Assembly: GCA_963761115.1 (NCBI GenBank)
Contig: CAVXFS010000003.1
Coordinates: 372,001 to 436,000 of the forward strand
DNA from: CAVXFS01 sp963761115
GTDB taxonomy: Bacteria; Pseudomonadota; Gammaproteobacteria; Burkholderiales; Gallionellaceae
DNA: 64,000 nt
Reading direction: 5' to 3'
In this document: one piece after another, positions 9,329 through 17,525 of the stretch
How positions within the stretch are numbered: the first letter of the stretch is position 1
How the letters are laid out: the number at the start of each line of letters is the position of its first letter
Notes under the pieces: generated by a model
The model's database searches: none
The model's input: the letters and a program-made list of their open reading frames with translations, nothing else
Told to the model about the DNA's origin: nothing
Position numbers and translations under genes: made by a program

Positions 9329-10699
9329 ATGTCTGAAGTTGCTCACGACTTGAAGAAAATTGCCGAGGCGCTGGCATGCACGCCAACCGTTGCCTATGCC
9401 TTGCCGCACATATATCCGCACGCGGCACCCATGTTCAAGCCTGCACCCGGAGTGGAGCGCGAGTCGGTGCAGGCCGATGCAATGCGGCTCTATGTTCACA
9501 TTCCATTCTGCAACTATGCCTGCTCGTTTTGCTGTTATGCCAAGAAAGTCGGCGCCGACATGGCACAGATGCTGCGCTATGTGCAGGCGTTGAAGAAGGA
9601 ACTGGAATGGATAGAGCCGGGCACGCCGGTATCGCAGTTTTTCATCGGCGGCGGCACGCCGACGGCATTGCCGGCGGAATTGCTGGATGAAGTGCTGGAG
9701 GCGATCTCTGCCCGCATGCCGTATGTGCCGGGCAAGGTGCATACCGTCGAAGCTTCGCCGGATTCGGTCTCCGCAGCGCATTTGAGTGTGCTATCCAGGC
9801 GCGGGGTGGGGCGCATCAGCATGGGCATCCAGAGCATGCAGGATGGCGTGCTGGAATCGGTGCGGCGCGATCATGGCAAGGAGGTGGCGCTGGAAGCCTG
9901 TCACCGCATCGTGGATGCCGGATTCATTCTCAACGTCGACCTGATGTATGGCCTGCCCGGACAGGACGAAGCGGGATTCAGGCAGGATTTCAGGAACGCC
10001 GTGGAAAGCGGCGTGCACTCGGTGACGGCTTACAGCCTGCGGCTGAGCGAAAAAATTCCGCTCGGGCGCAAGCTTGCGCCGGAGGAGCGCTTCGATCTGG
10101 AAAGGTTGATGCGCTGGCGGAAACTGGTCCGGGATACGGCTGAGGAGTTTGGTTTTGTCCAGACCCGCTGGCATACCTTCAAGCGGCCGGATAGCAGTGC
10201 CAGCCGCCACCAAAGGCTGCCCACTTCAGGTGCCGATTTCAAGGGTTTTCAATTCGGCATCGGCATGAACGCGCGGTCTTCGCTCAACCATAGCGTGTAT
10301 CGCAATCACAAGAACATCACAACTTACATGGACCGGATCGAGTCCGGCCAGAGCCCGGTTGAAGACGTGATCCACCTGTCCGTCGATGATCTCAAGACGC
10401 TGTATATCACCCGTACCCTGGGTGACGGCAACGGCATGCAGTTATCGGATTACCAGCAGTCGTTCGGCATTTCGTTGCAACAGGATCATGGTGAGACCAT
10501 GCAGCGCCTGCTGCGCGGCGGATTGCTGGAAACCGATGGCAGCCAGCTGGCCATGACTGATACCGGCAAGCTGCTGTATGACATGGTGACGCTGGCATTT
10601 TATCCGAGCCAGGTCAGGGCCTGGTTGCTGGACCAGCTCAAGACCTATCAGATCGGAGAGGCGGCTGTTGTTCCGCTGATTCCGGCAATGGCAAGTTGA
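9329..10699 (+). CDS. HemN-like radical SAM enzyme 2 (tandem paralog)
   Basis: 456 residues from ATG 9329; an in-frame GTG at 9317 would add four residues, but a purine-rich GAGTGGGA precedes the ATG. The same CX3CX2C cluster motif is present (Cys61, Cys65, Cys68, plus Cys69), as is GGGTPT. Long stretches are nearly identical to the upstream paralog, including the DNA around the cluster motif and around the 'SMGIQSMQDGVLESVRRD' region. N-termini and C-termini diverge most. This indicates tandem duplication followed by divergence or partial gene conversion. The 3' end overlaps the convergent glycosyltransferase gene by 62 bp. The two proteins could act sequentially or as a heterodimer; that is unproven. 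Confidence 0.85.
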   Translation: MSEVAHDLKKIAEALACTPTVAYALPHIYPHAAPMFKPAPGVERESVQADAMRLYVHIPFCNYACSFCCYAKKVGADMAQMLRYVQALKKELEWIEPGTPVSQFFIGGGTPTALPAELLDEVLEAISARMPYVPGKVHTVEASPDSVSAAHLSVLSRRGVGRISMGIQSMQDGVLESVRRDHGKEVALEACHRIVDAGFILNVDLMYGLPGQDEAGFRQDFRNAVESGVHSVTAYSLRLSEKIPLGRKLAPEERFDLERLMRWRKLVRDTAEEFGFVQTRWHTFKRPDSSASRHQRLPTSGADFKGFQFGIGMNARSSLNHSVYRNHKNITTYMDRIESGQSPVEDVIHLSVDDLKTLYITRTLGDGNGMQLSDYQQSFGISLQQDHGETMQRLLRGGLLETDGSQLAMTDTGKLLYDMVTLAFYPSQVRAWLLDQLKTYQIGEAAVVPLIPAMAS

Positions 10700-11870
10700 C
10701 TGCCGTGCCGACCAACGTGGCGATAAACTCCGCACTCCTGCCGGCACCTTCCAGGTTAACCCGATAGCTCGGTGACGGCTTGCCGAGGGTTTTCAGGATG
10801 GCTGCCGCCATTGCATCCGCGCGCGGCAGTTCGAATATTGATTCAATACCCAACCCTTCCATGATGCGCGCGCGCGCAAGCTGATCCGACATGTTCAGGT
10901 TGGGAACCAGCAGCGCACGGCACGAACTGCGCAGGATGTTGGCGACGGTGTTGTAGCCGGCACAACTGATCGACAACTCGCAGGCCTGCATCCAGAGCAG
11001 GTAATCGGCGCTGAAGGGGAAGTGTGAGATGGAATCATCGTCCGGCAACGAAATGCCAGTTGTGTTATTGAGTCCATCAAACAGGATCAGCCGGTATCCA
11101 TCCAGTTCCCCTGCATGCCGCAGCATGCGCCACGCCTCGGCCACGATTTCAATCAGGCCGGCAGCGTCCGCGCCACCTCCGGCGCTGGCGATCACCAGCT
11201 TGTCACTCTTGCGATGTTCGCTGATCGACCCATGCATATTGGTGAGTGGCAGGATGTTCTCCGCAACGATGCCGGTGTGTTCGATGGGTATCCGAATCTC
11301 GCAGGCTTGCGGAAAATAATCCTCCAGCCTCGATAGTTCGGGGTCGGCGTGCACCATCAACGCATCGAATTGGGCGTTCAGGCGATGCAGGACTTCAGCG
11401 GCATAATCCTGCGGGCTGCATGACTCATTGCGGGTTTGCGGCAGGATGTCGCGCACGGAACAGATAACCTTGAGCGCAGGATTGGCAGCATGGGCGCATT
11501 GCACCATTGCGCCGATCTCGTCGCCCAGTTCCCGCTTGCTGAATGGGTAGTGCTCGATCACGACGACATCTGGCCGGATCCGGCCCATGATTTCTGCCAG
11601 CGCTTGCCGGCGTTCCTCCATGGTCTGTTCGATAACAAGCTGCGCATCCAGCGGCGCCAGCTTGCCATCGATACGCTGGATGCGCGGTATTGGCACAAGG
11701 CTGACCTGTTCGATAGCCGCGCGCGGCACTGGTCGTCCGCCGTCCAGCATCCATACCAGGTTCCTGCGGCTGGCGGCCCTGGCAATTTCAAGTGTGCGTA
11801 CGAAATGCCCCGCACCGCTCAGGTGCTGGACGTAAAAAAAGACGCGGGGCCGGGATGGGTGCGCAGTCAA
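10638..11870 (-). CDS. MurG-like glycosyltransferase family protein
   Basis: 410 residues. The N-terminal VFFYVQHLSGAGHFVRTLEIA and a later VIASAGGGADAAGLIEI followed by ELSISCAGYNTVANIL match the glycine-rich donor-binding architecture of GT-B glycosyltransferases of the MurG/GT28 type. No signal peptide or membrane span is seen, so it is cytosolic. The start appears to be TTG at 11870, overlapping the TGA of the upstream Rieske gene; the next ATG is far inside the domain, so translational coupling from a TTG is the best reading. It is the last gene of the minus-strand operon. It could glycosylate the product of the cluster; donor and acceptor are unknown. Confidence 0.7.
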   Translation of the reverse strand: MTAHPSRPRVFFYVQHLSGAGHFVRTLEIARAASRRNLVWMLDGGRPVPRAAIEQVSLVPIPRIQRIDGKLAPLDAQLVIEQTMEERRQALAEIMGRIRPDVVVIEHYPFSKRELGDEIGAMVQCAHAANPALKVICSVRDILPQTRNESCSPQDYAAEVLHRLNAQFDALMVHADPELSRLEDYFPQACEIRIPIEHTGIVAENILPLTNMHGSISEHRKSDKLVIASAGGGADAAGLIEIVAEAWRMLRHAGELDGYRLILFDGLNNTTGISLPDDDSISHFPFSADYLLWMQACELSISCAGYNTVANILRSSCRALLVPNLNMSDQLARARIMEGLGIESIFELPRADAMAAAILKTLGKPSPSYRVNLEGAGRSAEFIATLVGTAVNLPLPESAEQQPPLRSDRS

Positions 11871-13102
11871 TCTTCACCCAGCAGGTCGAGGATTTGCTGC
11901 TTGATCGGGCTGTACCTGACGTGGCTCATTTCGATGGCTTCGCGCAGGAAAGCGCGGCCGGCACCGAACTTGTTTTTTTCCTGGTCAAAAGCGATCAGGC
12001 GGTTTTCATCATGATCTCGGATGACCCCCAGCGGGTCGCCACCCTGTCGCACGATCGCAGCCTGGTCGAGCAACAGCTTGCGCAACATGACGATGCCCTG
12101 GTCAGAGCCCACCAGCAATTCGCGCGTGCGGTCAGCGATCTGTCCCTGGGTCACCCACACCATGATGTCGCCGCCATCGACGAAGTCGAGGATGAAATCT
12201 CCCTGGGCATCCTGCCAGGGAACCTCGTACAGCGGAATCGCTTCCTGTGTCGGGACGATCTTTCCCGGCGCGGGCTGGTAACAGGAATACCAGAAGTGCA
12301 GGGTGTGCGTGTCGTCGACCGGCACCCTGATCTGGAAGCGATGCTGGCCTTGCGTGCCGACCCTGAGCATGCACGGAAATATCAGCGGGTGCCCGGTGGT
12401 CCAGTCGTCGTCGGCCTCGCTGCCGCCTTCCATCACGCGGCGCTTGATGATGCCGTAATGGAACAACTCAAAGCCGATCCTGGTCTGGTGCCTGGTGTAA
12501 TGTGTGGGAACGGCCTGCTGCTGTCTGGCGCGCACCCCTGCCAGATGGTGGCCATGCAGCCACTCGACATGGGTGGGATCGACGCTGTTTTCCATGATCT
12601 GCAGCCAGTTGCAGGGGATCACGGCACGACCGATATCGCGCAGCACATTGTCCAGCACGAACAGGTCATAGCGCGGCAGCAGCGGCGCAGGCTGTGGCCC
12701 AAGATAGGCGAAGATCAATCCGCCCAGTTCCTTTGCCAGGTAAGCCGGAGTTTGCGCGCGTTGCAGCAGGCGCGGTTTCTGCACGGCTTCTGCCGGCATT
12801 TCCAGACACTGGCCGGCATGGTCGAATTTCCAGCCATGGTAGGGGCATGCGATGCCGGATGCATCGACATGACCGCAGCGCAAGGATGCGCCGCGATGGG
12901 GGCAGCGTTCATCGATCAGGCCGAGTTGGCCGTCCGAGGTGCGAAACAGCACCAGGTCTTCGCACAGCAATCGAACCTGGCGCGCTGCGCCGGCAGGCAG
13001 TTCGCTGCTGGCTGCAACCGGAAACCAGTAGCGCCGCAGGAGTTGGCCCATCGGCGTATCCGGTCCGACGCGGGTCAGGGCTTCTTGATCTTGCTGATTC
13101 AT
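11867..13102 (-). CDS. Rieske non-heme iron oxygenase, alpha subunit
   Basis: 411 residues. The Rieske [2Fe-2S] ligands are Cys67-X-His69 (CPHRG) and Cys86-X2-His89 (CPYHGW). The mononuclear iron site is seen in NSVDPTHVEWLHGHH with Asp175, His178 and His183. The layout matches the phthalate-dioxygenase/VanA-type ring-hydroxylating or demethylating oxygenases, which need an external flavin/[2Fe-2S] reductase; none is encoded in the cluster, so a housekeeping reductase would have to serve. It lies 25 bp after the amidohydrolase gene and overlaps the glycosyltransferase start. It could hydroxylate, demethylate or desaturate an aromatic or other ring substrate. Confidence 0.9.
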   Translation of the reverse strand: MNQQDQEALTRVGPDTPMGQLLRRYWFPVAASSELPAGAARQVRLLCEDLVLFRTSDGQLGLIDERCPHRGASLRCGHVDASGIACPYHGWKFDHAGQCLEMPAEAVQKPRLLQRAQTPAYLAKELGGLIFAYLGPQPAPLLPRYDLFVLDNVLRDIGRAVIPCNWLQIMENSVDPTHVEWLHGHHLAGVRARQQQAVPTHYTRHQTRIGFELFHYGIIKRRVMEGGSEADDDWTTGHPLIFPCMLRVGTQGQHRFQIRVPVDDTHTLHFWYSCYQPAPGKIVPTQEAIPLYEVPWQDAQGDFILDFVDGGDIMVWVTQGQIADRTRELLVGSDQGIVMLRKLLLDQAAIVRQGGDPLGVIRDHDENRLIAFDQEKNKFGAGRAFLREAIEMSHVRYSPIKQQILDLLGED

Positions 13103-13127
13103 GAGCGATTGATTTCTCTGCTGTCGC

Positions 13128-14258
13128 CTATTGGCTTTGGTTTTCCGGAAAATTTATGCCGAACAATCTGGCCGCTCGTGCATACAGGATTTCATTCCTG
13201 ATGCCTTTATCCAGGCCGGCCATCATCCGTTCAACCACGGCATCCGGATCGGGCCAGATGAACTGGGGGTGTGGGTAATCGCAACCCCACATCACGGTGT
13301 CGGCCAGCAGGCTCCACTCGTTGTGTAACAGCCTCGCGCCAACCGGATCCTCTTCAACAGTGAAACAGATGTTGCGGCGGACATATTCACTTGGCAGCAT
13401 GCTTAAACCGGTAGTTAAATCGGCAGCACGAATCTGGCTCTGATGGTCCATAAATGAAAACAGGAACGGCAACCAGCCGATGCGGGATTCTGCCATCACC
13501 CATTTGAGTCGAGGGTGTCTTTCAAATATGCCGGAAAATATCATGTCCGCAATCGGGCGCGCGGCAACGAATGGCGCCGTGGCACGGAAAGCAACCGCTG
13601 CGCCGCCATCGTTGGACGGGCGAGGCACCCCGGCGCCATGCCCGATGTGGCTGCATATGACGATGCCGCGAGCGGCGGCCCCTTCCCACAACGGTTCCCA
13701 TATCGGGTCGATCAATGGCCTGCCGACATCGCAGACGCTGAATTCGACTGCGCTGACGCCAACATCGGCAAGCCTGAGGAACTCGGTCAAGGCTGCCTCG
13801 GGGTCGGCAGTCGGCAGGTTCGGCAGGTAGATCAACCTGTCCGGCTCATGCTCGGAAAGTTCAAGGCAGAAATCATTGTATGCGCGATACATCGCGACCC
13901 TCAATTCGGGATCATCGACCAGCCATTTGCGCGTATCGCCAAAAAATATACCTGCGTACACGCCAGCCAGATCCATATGCGCCCTGACCAGCGCCGGGTT
14001 GGAGGGAGGCAGTGCGTCATCCGGCACGACGACCTGGCTGAATTCATCCTGGATACACTTCTGCCAACTCGAGCCTTGCGCAGATACTTTCCTGGCTTTG
14101 CCTTCCCAGAACCAGAAACTTCCCTGGTCGGTATCGACGACCCTGGGGCCGGTTTCCCTGAACTTCGACGGGAGCCTGTCCTGCCACATGTTTCTGGGTA
14201 GCCACGGCGTATTCAGATGGTTGTCTGCCGAAATGTATTTGTAATTGATAGCTGACAT
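13128..14258 (-). CDS. Amidohydrolase family protein (ACMSD-like)
   Basis: 376 residues from ATG 14258, which leaves a 34-bp gap to the upstream gene; a longer in-frame extension to 14423 would run into that gene and lacks family similarity. The N-terminal SADNHLN supplies the Asp/His metal motif. ICSHIGHG and RLKWVMAESRIGWLPF are typical TIM-barrel strand motifs, and GCDYPHPQ supplies the conserved C-terminal Asp of the amidohydrolase-2/ACMSD family. These are metal-dependent decarboxylases or hydrolases. Sitting beside an aldehyde dehydrogenase recalls the ACMSD/aminomuconate semialdehyde dehydrogenase pair of the kynurenine route, but the real substrate is unknown. Confidence 0.82.
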   Translation of the reverse strand: MSAINYKYISADNHLNTPWLPRNMWQDRLPSKFRETGPRVVDTDQGSFWFWEGKARKVSAQGSSWQKCIQDEFSQVVVPDDALPPSNPALVRAHMDLAGVYAGIFFGDTRKWLVDDPELRVAMYRAYNDFCLELSEHEPDRLIYLPNLPTADPEAALTEFLRLADVGVSAVEFSVCDVGRPLIDPIWEPLWEGAAARGIVICSHIGHGAGVPRPSNDGGAAVAFRATAPFVAARPIADMIFSGIFERHPRLKWVMAESRIGWLPFLFSFMDHQSQIRAADLTTGLSMLPSEYVRRNICFTVEEDPVGARLLHNEWSLLADTVMWGCDYPHPQFIWPDPDAVVERMMAGLDKGIRNEILYARAARLFGINFPENQSQ

Positions 14259-14292
14259 GGGCTTTGAGAGATAACCGGGTTGTGAGCTGAAT

Positions 14293-16284
14293 TTACCTGT
14301 ATATGGCCTGCGCTTTGGCATAAAACTCGCAGTCCCAGATGCCATGTTCCGGTGGGCCGATGCGCGAAGCTTTCCAGCCACCAAAAGGGGCTTGCGGGTG
14401 CACCGCCAGCGGACCGTATCCAAACTTCAGGATACCTGCATTGATGGCTTCCTGAAAGCGGGCAAGGGCTTTTTTATCGTTGCTGACCAGGCCGGCAACG
14501 AGGCCGTGCGGCACGGCATTTGCCAGTGCGATCGCATGTTCAAGGTTGTCGGCTGCCTGGATCACGGCTACCGGCCCAAAGGTTTCCTGCTGCACGATTG
14601 CCGAATCAGGATCTGCATCGCCGATCAGGGTTGGTTGCAGCCAGTAGCCTTGATTCCAGCCGACAGGTTCAGCGCCGCCGTACAGCAGGCGCGCGCCTTC
14701 AGCCAGTGTGCGGGTGATGCATTTTTTGACTTGCTCAAGATGCTGCTGCGTGATCAGCGGCCCGATTTCGGTTGCCGGGTCCTGCGGGTTGCCGATACGA
14801 AGTGCCGCGACTGCCGCGCACAAGCGCGTTTCGAATTCAGCACGCATGGATTTTTCAACGATGAAGCGCCGGATCGCCGTGCAGCGTTGCCCGGAAAAAC
14901 TGAACGCGGACCTGGCCAGCGGCGCGACGATCGCATCGAGGTCCGCGTCCGCCAGAATGATCACGGCATTGTTGCCGCCCAGTTCAGCCTGCAATGGCTT
15001 TCCATACAGCGTGCACAAGGCCGAGCAGGTTGCGCCTGCGCCAACCGAGCCAGTGATCGTGATGGCATCGATGGCGCGTGCGCGCATCATCTGGCGGGCA
15101 GTATCTGCATCGCCGAAGACGAGGTTGACCACGCCTGCGGGAACCCCTGCCTCGGCCAGGGTCTGCATCAGCAGGGTGGAGATCATTGCGGCTTGCGGAG
15201 AAGGCTTCCACACGACGCTATTGCCGTACACCAGCGCAGGTGCGATCTTCCCGACTGGAATGGCGATCGGGTTGTTCCATGGCGTGATGATGCCTATGGT
15301 GCCAACCGGGCGATAGCGGATGACCAGTCCGTCCATGCTCGTATCCTCGATGACTGCCGATTCGGCGCACGACTCGATCAACGCCAGGCAACGCTGCAGC
15401 TCTTCATGCGCATCCGTGATCGGTTTTCCCACCTCGTCTGCGACGGCTTTGGCCAGCTTGTCAGTTTGGGCAGAGATAACATTACGCCAGCGCAGCAGCG
15501 TATCGATACGCTGCTGCAGGGACGTCATCGACCACTCCTGCCGGGCTGCACCGGATGACTCCGCGGCCATGGCCACGACTTCCTTCCCGGCCAGCGCAAA
15601 GGGTGACTGTGTCTGCGCGAGATCTGCAGGATTGTGGTGTACATGGGTGAACTCGCCGTGCGTTGCCGTTATCCAGTGACCGGAAATATGGGCGACCGGC
15701 TGGGAAGTGCTCGGCTCGTGTGGGTATGCGGCTGCCCCCAACAAGGACAGCAAGCTGTCCGTGCCCAAAAAGCTGGCAGCACGCCCCTCCAGATAGTCGC
15801 GCGAGATCTCGCCATGCAGGATTTCTGCAGAGCCGGTGGCGTCGTCTGCGATCAGGACGCGATAGCCATTTGCATAGGCATCCAGCGCTGTCGCCCTGAG
15901 GCAGCCGTGCAGGTAGATCCCGGCAAGGATCAGCGTGTCCGCTCCGAGTTGTCGAAGCTGGTGGTCAAGCTGCGGGTTTTCAAAGCCGCTGAAATAGCGC
16001 TTGTGGATCACTGCTTCGTCAGCTCGTGGCGCCAGTTCCGGCGGACTGGCCTCGCCAGCGCTGCCGGCAATACAGGCCAGGTAATCGGCTGCTTTCCAGT
16101 GTGGCATGCTGTCGCTGCCATCAGCCTTGACCTGGGTGCGAATGTGAAAAATCGGCACGCCGGTTTCACGACAGCGGCTAAGCAGCAGGGAGGCATGTGC
16201 AGTGATTTGTTCAGCCAGCGGCAGCAGGCCCGGCCGGTTCAGAAAATCGATTTGCAGGTCTACGAGTAGCAGCGCCGCTTTCAT
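14293..16284 (-). CDS. Isochorismatase-like / aldehyde dehydrogenase fusion
   Basis: 663 residues in two domains. Residues 1-180 are an isochorismatase-fold cysteine hydrolase with Asp9 (VDLQ), Lys95 (HKRYFSG) and nucleophile Cys128 (IYLHGCLRA), the family's catalytic triad. Residues about 230-663 are an NAD(P)-dependent aldehyde dehydrogenase with PWNNP (Asn337), Glu434 (ELGGNN), nucleophile Cys468 (SGQRCTA) and the ETFGPV motif. A roughly 40-residue linker contains histidines (THVHHNP). Both active sites look intact, so it could couple amide or vinyl-ether hydrolysis to aldehyde oxidation. The stop overlaps no neighbour; the start overlaps the upstream dehydrogenase stop by 4 bp. No frame change is needed, so the fusion is genuine in this sequence. 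Confidence 0.88.
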   Translation of the reverse strand: MKAALLLVDLQIDFLNRPGLLPLAEQITAHASLLLSRCRETGVPIFHIRTQVKADGSDSMPHWKAADYLACIAGSAGEASPPELAPRADEAVIHKRYFSGFENPQLDHQLRQLGADTLILAGIYLHGCLRATALDAYANGYRVLIADDATGSAEILHGEISRDYLEGRAASFLGTDSLLSLLGAAAYPHEPSTSQPVAHISGHWITATHGEFTHVHHNPADLAQTQSPFALAGKEVVAMAAESSGAARQEWSMTSLQQRIDTLLRWRNVISAQTDKLAKAVADEVGKPITDAHEELQRCLALIESCAESAVIEDTSMDGLVIRYRPVGTIGIITPWNNPIAIPVGKIAPALVYGNSVVWKPSPQAAMISTLLMQTLAEAGVPAGVVNLVFGDADTARQMMRARAIDAITITGSVGAGATCSALCTLYGKPLQAELGGNNAVIILADADLDAIVAPLARSAFSFSGQRCTAIRRFIVEKSMRAEFETRLCAAVAALRIGNPQDPATEIGPLITQQHLEQVKKCITRTLAEGARLLYGGAEPVGWNQGYWLQPTLIGDADPDSAIVQQETFGPVAVIQAADNLEHAIALANAVPHGLVAGLVSNDKKALARFQEAINAGILKFGYGPLAVHPQAPFGGWKASRIGPPEHGIWDCEFYAKAQAIYR

Positions 16285-17453
16285 GCAATATTCAGCTCGG
16301 CTTTTTTATGCAATGCTTCCAGCCTGGTGTGCAGGCTATTGGAAATGTGTTCTGCCAATGCCCGCGTGCCGACGACCTGGCAGCCGGGGAAGGCGATGTC
16401 GGCTGTACGCCAGCCTGCTGCCACGGTGTCATTGATCGCCAGGCGAATCTCGGCAGCAATATCGCTGAGCCCGAAACTTTCCTGCAGCAGCATGGCCAGT
16501 GACAGCATCTGCCCGATCGGATTGGCGCGGTCCATGCCGGTCAGATCATGGGCTGCACCATGCCCGGTCTGGTAGACGGCGCAACCGGACGCCGAAAAAT
16601 TGGCTGAATATGACATACCCCTGGAGCCAAGCAACAGTGCGGCGTTGTCGACGATCACGTCGCCGAACATGTTGGGCGCTACCACGACATCGAAATTCCC
16701 CGCATCCGCGATGATCTGGTAACAGGCGTTGTCGATTTCCAGCGTGCGCAGTTCAACGCCATGCCGGATCGAAGATTCGGTTGCCATTTCTTCCCACAGC
16801 CGGCTGATGGAAGGCACCCCGCCGGGCTTGGTGACCACGCATAATTTCCCGCTTCTGTGATTTGCGATGCGCGAGGCGACATCCATGATCCTGACTACCT
16901 GTGTATCGACATAGTCAAAACGGTGGTATGCATGGCGCGCGCCATTTATCTGTTCAAAGCCGAAATTGCCCTGATACAAGCCGCCGGTACTTTCACGCAC
17001 AACCAGGATATCCACGCTGGCTACTGCCGAGGGCTTGAGCGGCCCGGTTCCGGCCATGGCAGGCAACGGGTCGATCGGAGCCAGTTTGCAGTAGAGGTCG
17101 AACTGCCGTCGCAGGTCATAAACAAATCTTTCTCCGCCGGGTCCGCAAAAAACCGGGCTGTCACAGCGGAACAGCTCATTGCAGAAGCGGATGACTTCTT
17201 CACTCAGCGCCTGGCCCGATTCGGCAATGGCATCCTTGCCGATCTTGCCGCCCCAGCGCAGATCGAATGATATCGGATAGTGATCCTGAATCACGCCCAG
17301 CAGGCCCAGGCTGGCGGCAATGATCTCCGGTCCGATACCTTCTCCGGGCAGGATGCCGATGGTATAGGGAGATTGCGGCAGATCCGATGCGTTGCGGCCG
17401 GTGACGATATCTGACAGGCGCAATGAGGTTTCGTGGTGTAGTCTGTTATCCAT
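16281..17453 (-). CDS. Isocitrate/isopropylmalate dehydrogenase family
   Basis: 390 residues. After a 30-residue N-terminal extension comes IGILPGEGIGPEII, the family nucleotide/substrate motif. RFDYVDTQVVRI, VVTKPGG and VAPNMFGDVIVDNAA supply the conserved Tyr/Lys and the Asp cluster that binds Mg and a hydroxy-acid. Family members oxidise and decarboxylate 2-hydroxy acids such as isopropylmalate, isocitrate, tartrate or homoisocitrate. It is unlikely to be the housekeeping leuB: leuC and leuD are absent, and the usual leuB active-site strings are altered. It is the second gene of the minus operon, with a 4-bp overlap downstream. Confidence 0.85.
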   Translation of the reverse strand: MDNRLHHETSLRLSDIVTGRNASDLPQSPYTIGILPGEGIGPEIIAASLGLLGVIQDHYPISFDLRWGGKIGKDAIAESGQALSEEVIRFCNELFRCDSPVFCGPGGERFVYDLRRQFDLYCKLAPIDPLPAMAGTGPLKPSAVASVDILVVRESTGGLYQGNFGFEQINGARHAYHRFDYVDTQVVRIMDVASRIANHRSGKLCVVTKPGGVPSISRLWEEMATESSIRHGVELRTLEIDNACYQIIADAGNFDVVVAPNMFGDVIVDNAALLLGSRGMSYSANFSASGCAVYQTGHGAAHDLTGMDRANPIGQMLSLAMLLQESFGLSDIAAEIRLAINDTVAAGWRTADIAFPGCQVVGTRALAEHISNSLHTRLEALHKKAELNIA

Positions 17454-17525
17454 GTTATCGAGCCATTGCGAAGGTTTGGGTTTTCCGCTTGCTATTATAG
17501 GGTGGGCTGATAATAAACCGGAAGC

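Noticed and set aside
11792..13201. Plus-strand frame of about 470 residues across the Rieske gene
   Set aside because: The minus-strand Rieske motifs are intact there; the plus frame has no recognisable domain.
16281..17453. Housekeeping leuB
   Set aside because: Family motifs fit but leuC/leuD are absent and the gene is buried in a specialised operon; called at family level only.
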